A stretch of 64,000 nucleotides of DNA, taken from assembly GCA_017500825.1 (NCBI GenBank), contig JAFVYB010000081.1:1-64000 (forward strand). Direction: 5' to 3'. Below are positions 61,068 to 64,000 of this stretch, one piece after another. This DNA is from Myxococcaceae bacterium (GTDB taxonomy: Bacteria > Myxococcota > Myxococcia > Myxococcales > UBA5297). The notes under the pieces are model-generated. The model saw only the letters and a program-made list of their open reading frames with translations, was not told the origin of the DNA and searched no databases. Position numbers and translations under genes: made by a program. How positions within the stretch are numbered: position 1 is the first letter of the stretch; each line of letters opens with the position of its first letter.

Positions 61068-62474
61068 TCAGACGTAAGCGTCGCGCTCGCCGGCGTTCAC
61101 CCTGTTGATCAGCGCCTGGCTGATGCTTCGCCGCAGGGGGTCCATGGCCGCGATCTTCTCGGCGATGAGCTGTTCACCGCGCGCGCGCGTCTGAGGCGAG
61201 GCGTAGTCGACGAGGTATTCGAGGAAGGTCGACAGGCCGTTGGGATCGCAGTGGCGCTGAATGTCGCCGGGCCGGGCCAGATCCATGAAGTCCTGCCCTG
61301 TGCGCCCCATGCGGTAGCAGCCGGTGCAGAACGAGGGGATGTGCCCCATGGCCATCAGGTCGACGACGATCTCCTCCATCGACCGGTGGTCGCCGATGTG
61401 GAACTGCGCGGCCTGCTCGTCCTCGCGCTCGGTGTAGCCGCCCGGATTGACGCGGCTCATCGCCGAAATCTGCGAGACGCCCAGCTCGATCAGCTCGCGG
61501 CGCAGTTCGGCGCTCTCGCGCGTCGAGAGAATGAGGCCGGTGTAGGGCACGGCGAGGCGGAGGATGGCGACGATCTTGCGGAAGTCGTCGTCGCCAACCG
61601 CGTTGGGCGGACTCGAAGCCATCTGCGAACCGCAGGCGGGCTCGATGCGCGGCATGCTGATGGTGTGCGGCCCGACGCCGAAGCGCGCCTCCAGGTGGTG
61701 GATGTGCTGCATCATGGCGAGCAGCTCGAAGCGCCAGTCGGCCAGACCAAAGAGGGCGCCGATGCCCACGTCGTCGATGCCAGCGGCCATGGCGCGATCC
61801 ATCGCCGTCACGCGGAAGTCGTAGTTGCGCTTGGGACCACCGCGATGGACCTCGGCGTAGACCTTGCGGTCGTAGGTCTCCTGGAAGAGCTGGAAGGTGC
61901 CGATGCGCGCCGCCTTGAGCTCGCGGAACTGCTCGACGCTGAGCGGCGCCACGTTGACGTTGACGCGCCGGATTTCGCCGCCACCGCGCTTCACCGAGTA
62001 AATGGCGTCGATCGAGTCGAGCACGTAGTCGATGCCCTCTCCTGGGTAGCGCTCGCCAGCCACCATCAGCACGCGCTTGTGCCCCTGATCGACGAGCGCC
62101 TCGACCTCGCGAATGATTTCGGCGCGGCTCAGGGCGCGGCGTTCGAGCTCCCGATTGCTCGCGCGGAAGGCGCAGTAGAGGCACTCGTTGTTGCAGAGGT
62201 TGGAGATGTAGAGCGGCGCGAAGAGGACGATGCGCGAGCCGTAGATGCGCTCTTTGACCACTCTCGCGCTCTCGAAGAGCTCGCGGCACAGTTCAGGGTC
62301 GCTGATGGTCGAGAGCGCCGCCGCCTCTTCCAGGGAGACGCCCTTGAGTTCGCGCGCCTTGGCGAGGATGTCGCGCACACGGGCTGGTTCGGCTTGGGCG
62401 CCATCCGCCAGCGCCTGGGCAATCTCGTCGTCGCGGATGAACGCGCCTGTCTGGGCCACATCTGAGTCTGTCAT
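61068..62474 (-). CDS. hydG: [FeFe]-hydrogenase H-cluster maturase HydG
   Basis: HydG is a radical-SAM enzyme that cleaves tyrosine to make the CO and CN ligands of the H-cluster. The 468-residue protein has the SAM-cluster motif C-x3-C-x2-C at Cys94/98/101 (CNNECLYC) and the HydG-specific C-terminal cluster C-x2-C-x22-C (CTGC then 22 residues to the Cys of QRHC), plus YRMGRTGQDFM. These motifs exclude ThiH, its paralogue. Neither hydE, hydF nor a hydrogenase structural gene lies in the window. It stands alone between miaB and glyA. Confidence 0.93.
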   Translation of the reverse strand: MTDSDVAQTGAFIRDDEIAQALADGAQAEPARVRDILAKARELKGVSLEEAAALSTISDPELCRELFESARVVKERIYGSRIVLFAPLYISNLCNNECLYCAFRASNRELERRALSRAEIIREVEALVDQGHKRVLMVAGERYPGEGIDYVLDSIDAIYSVKRGGGEIRRVNVNVAPLSVEQFRELKAARIGTFQLFQETYDRKVYAEVHRGGPKRNYDFRVTAMDRAMAAGIDDVGIGALFGLADWRFELLAMMQHIHHLEARFGVGPHTISMPRIEPACGSQMASSPPNAVGDDDFRKIVAILRLAVPYTGLILSTRESAELRRELIELGVSQISAMSRVNPGGYTEREDEQAAQFHIGDHRSMEEIVVDLMAMGHIPSFCTGCYRMGRTGQDFMDLARPGDIQRHCDPNGLSTFLEYLVDYASPQTRARGEQLIAEKIAAMDPLRRSISQALINRVNAGERDAYV

Positions 62475-62727
62475 CGGCTTTCCGCCTCTTCTCCTGGCCC
62501 GGCATCGAAACAGAGCTCGTGGGTCGCCTGCCGGTCACGAACGGCCCAGGGCGGCAGCGAGGCGTCAGGGCAGACCTTTGGGCGCGACGAGACTCAAAAG
62601 CCCCGCGCGACCACGCCCATCTTTGCGCCACTGCCAGAGGAATGAGTGGGGAGCGGTCGATTCGGATGCGCGCCGCGTTCAGAGGTTGCGTCCTCCCCCG
62701 TCGGCGCCAGGCCGCCCGCGTCGACGC

Positions 62728-63975
62728 TCAGCCGCCCGCGTAGAGCGGAAACTGGGCGCACAGCTCGCCAATCCGTCCCCGCACCTTGCCGCGCACGCCC
62801 TCGTCCTCCGGATTTTCGAGGACATCGACGATCCAGCCGCCCACGAGCGCCATCTCGGCCGGACCAAGGCCGCGCGTCGTCAGCGCCGGTGTGCCGAGGC
62901 GGATGCCCGAGGTGACCGTCGGCTTCTCAGGGTCGAACGGGATCATGTTCTTGTTGACCGTGATGCCCGCCCGCCCGAGCGCGTCCTCCGCCGCCTTGCC
63001 ACTGATCGACTTGGCGCGCAGGTCGACGAGCACGAGGTGGTTGTCGGTGCCGCCGGAACAAAGCCTGAGTCCGCGCGCGATAAGCGTCTCGGCGAGCGCC
63101 TGGGCGTTGGCGAGCACGCGGCGCTGGTAATCGACGAACGAGCCATCGAGCGCCTCTTTGAAAGCCACGGCCTTGGCCGCGATCACGTGCTCCAGAGGCC
63201 CACCCTGGATGCCGGGGAAGATCTGGCTGTCGTCCTTCCTGGCCAGATCCGCCTTGCAGAGGATGAGGCCACCGCGCGGCCCGCGCAGCGTCTTGTGCGT
63301 CGTCGAGGTGACGATGTCGGCCAGCGGCACAGGCGAGGGATGCAGACCGGCGGCGACGAGTCCGGCGATGTGCGCCATGTCCACCATCAGCGCCGCGCCC
63401 ACCTCGTCGGCAATCTCGCGGAAGCGGTCGAATTCGATGATCCGTGGATAAGCGCTGGCCCCGGCGACGATGACCTGCGGCCTGTGCTCGCGCGCGAGAA
63501 AGCGCAGCCGCCCGTAGTCGATGCGCTCCGTCTTTGGGTCGAGCCCGTAGTGCGTCACCTCGTAGAGCTTGCCCGAAAAGTTGAATCTGGCGCCGTGCGT
63601 CAGGTGCCCGCCCGAATTGAGGTCGAGCGAGAGCACGCGCGCGCCCGGCGTGACGAGCGCCATGTAGGCGGCCATGTTGGCCTGCGAACCGGAGTGCGGC
63701 TGGACGTTGGCGTGCTCAGCCCCGAAGAGCTTCTTCACGCGCTCGATGGCCAGCGACTCGGCGCGGTCCACCTCTTCGCAGCCGCCGTAGTAGCGTTTGG
63801 CCGGGTAGCCCTCGGCGTATTTGTTGGTCAGCGTCGACCCGAGCGCTTCGAGAACGGCCCTGGAGACGAAATTCTCGCTGGCGATGAGTTCCAGCCCCTC
63901 CTCCTGGCGCCGCGTCTCGCGGGCGATGATGTCGAAGATGTCGGGATCGATGGCTTGCAGAGCGGTTGGGCGCAT
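62728..63975 (-). CDS. glyA: Serine hydroxymethyltransferase
   Basis: GlyA interconverts serine and glycine with tetrahydrofolate and PLP. The 415-residue protein has the usual length and motifs: [37 protein letters not shown], the PLP lysine in [15 protein letters not shown], and HSGSQAN. The ATG follows GGTCCCCC; the window ends about 25 bases upstream, so its promoter is not seen. hydG follows on the same strand after 253 bases without a clear terminator. Confidence 0.97.
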   Translation of the reverse strand: MRPTALQAIDPDIFDIIARETRRQEEGLELIASENFVSRAVLEALGSTLTNKYAEGYPAKRYYGGCEEVDRAESLAIERVKKLFGAEHANVQPHSGSQANMAAYMALVTPGARVLSLDLNSGGHLTHGARFNFSGKLYEVTHYGLDPKTERIDYGRLRFLAREHRPQVIVAGASAYPRIIEFDRFREIADEVGAALMVDMAHIAGLVAAGLHPSPVPLADIVTSTTHKTLRGPRGGLILCKADLARKDDSQIFPGIQGGPLEHVIAAKAVAFKEALDGSFVDYQRRVLANAQALAETLIARGLRLCSGGTDNHLVLVDLRAKSISGKAAEDALGRAGITVNKNMIPFDPEKPTVTSGIRLGTPALTTRGLGPAEMALVGGWIVDVLENPEDEGVRGKVRGRIGELCAQFPLYAGG

Positions 63976-64000
63976 GGGGGACCTCGGGAAGGCGCGGGAA

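Noticed and set aside
61174-62289. 371-residue minus-strand frame over hydG
   Set aside because: Out-of-frame shadow of hydG; Arg-rich and without the radical-SAM motif.

Overview
The window is about 64 kb of GC-rich chromosome from a Gram-negative bacterium. It contains LpxC for lipid A, two O-antigen-ligase-family proteins, many LPxxC-type lipoproteins and an outer-membrane barrel candidate. Several features are typical of Myxococcota and relatives (former Deltaproteobacteria, possibly Bradymonadales-like): a DUF4388 protein, a PilZ protein, a CFI-box protein, DUF7151/collagen-like lipoproteins, Asp/Ala/Gly-rich lipoprotein linkers and many TPR proteins. A membrane pyrophosphatase and the [FeFe]-hydrogenase maturase HydG point to an anaerobic or fermentative life. 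The lineage is inferred from gene content, not from a marker gene.

Layout. 1-950: end of a membrane pyrophosphatase gene and a small heat shock protein. 1000-2990: an AT-richer island with a collagen-like lipoprotein gene bracketed by two ~130-bp inverted repeats, each carrying a 38-nt hairpin, followed by 27-bp tandem repeats. 2990-11100: SGNH-hydrolase lipoprotein, dnaJ, a PBP4-type carboxypeptidase with a long C-terminal extension, tRNA-Pro, and a CFI-box protein coupled to birA. 11400-12400: a small basic membrane protein and a decayed hsdM fragment with a (CT)9 tract in AT-rich DNA. 12400-25900: TPR lipoprotein pair, barrel protein, a giant alpha-2-macroglobulin-like lipoprotein without a visible thioester motif, and a PilZ / TPR-zinc-ribbon membrane protein / DUF4388 operon. 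26200-38100: tRNA-Ala, CAP-domain lipoprotein, membrane gluzincin-like protein, a glycosyltransferase plus O-antigen ligase pair, a TPR protein, serine acetyltransferase, queE, and a TPR-fused O-antigen ligase. 38300-46800: Cys-rich lamin-tail lipoprotein, glutamine-amidotransferase-like protein, and a 1411-residue TPR protein with a small membrane partner. 47000-64000: lpxC, DUF1844 protein, glycosyltransferase 2, DUF1540 protein, a TPR-nadK-recN cluster, yhbY, cinA-type pncC, tRNA-Val, lipoprotein, cyclic-nucleotide-binding-fold protein, gamma-carbonic anhydrase, miaB-vanZ pair, hydG and glyA.

Most of the window is ordinary housekeeping and envelope biology. Two places stand out as accessory DNA: the inverted-repeat-bracketed lipoprotein at about 1.2-2.7 kb and the hsdM remnant at about 11.9-12.4 kb. 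No CRISPR array, rRNA operon, transposase or integrase was seen.
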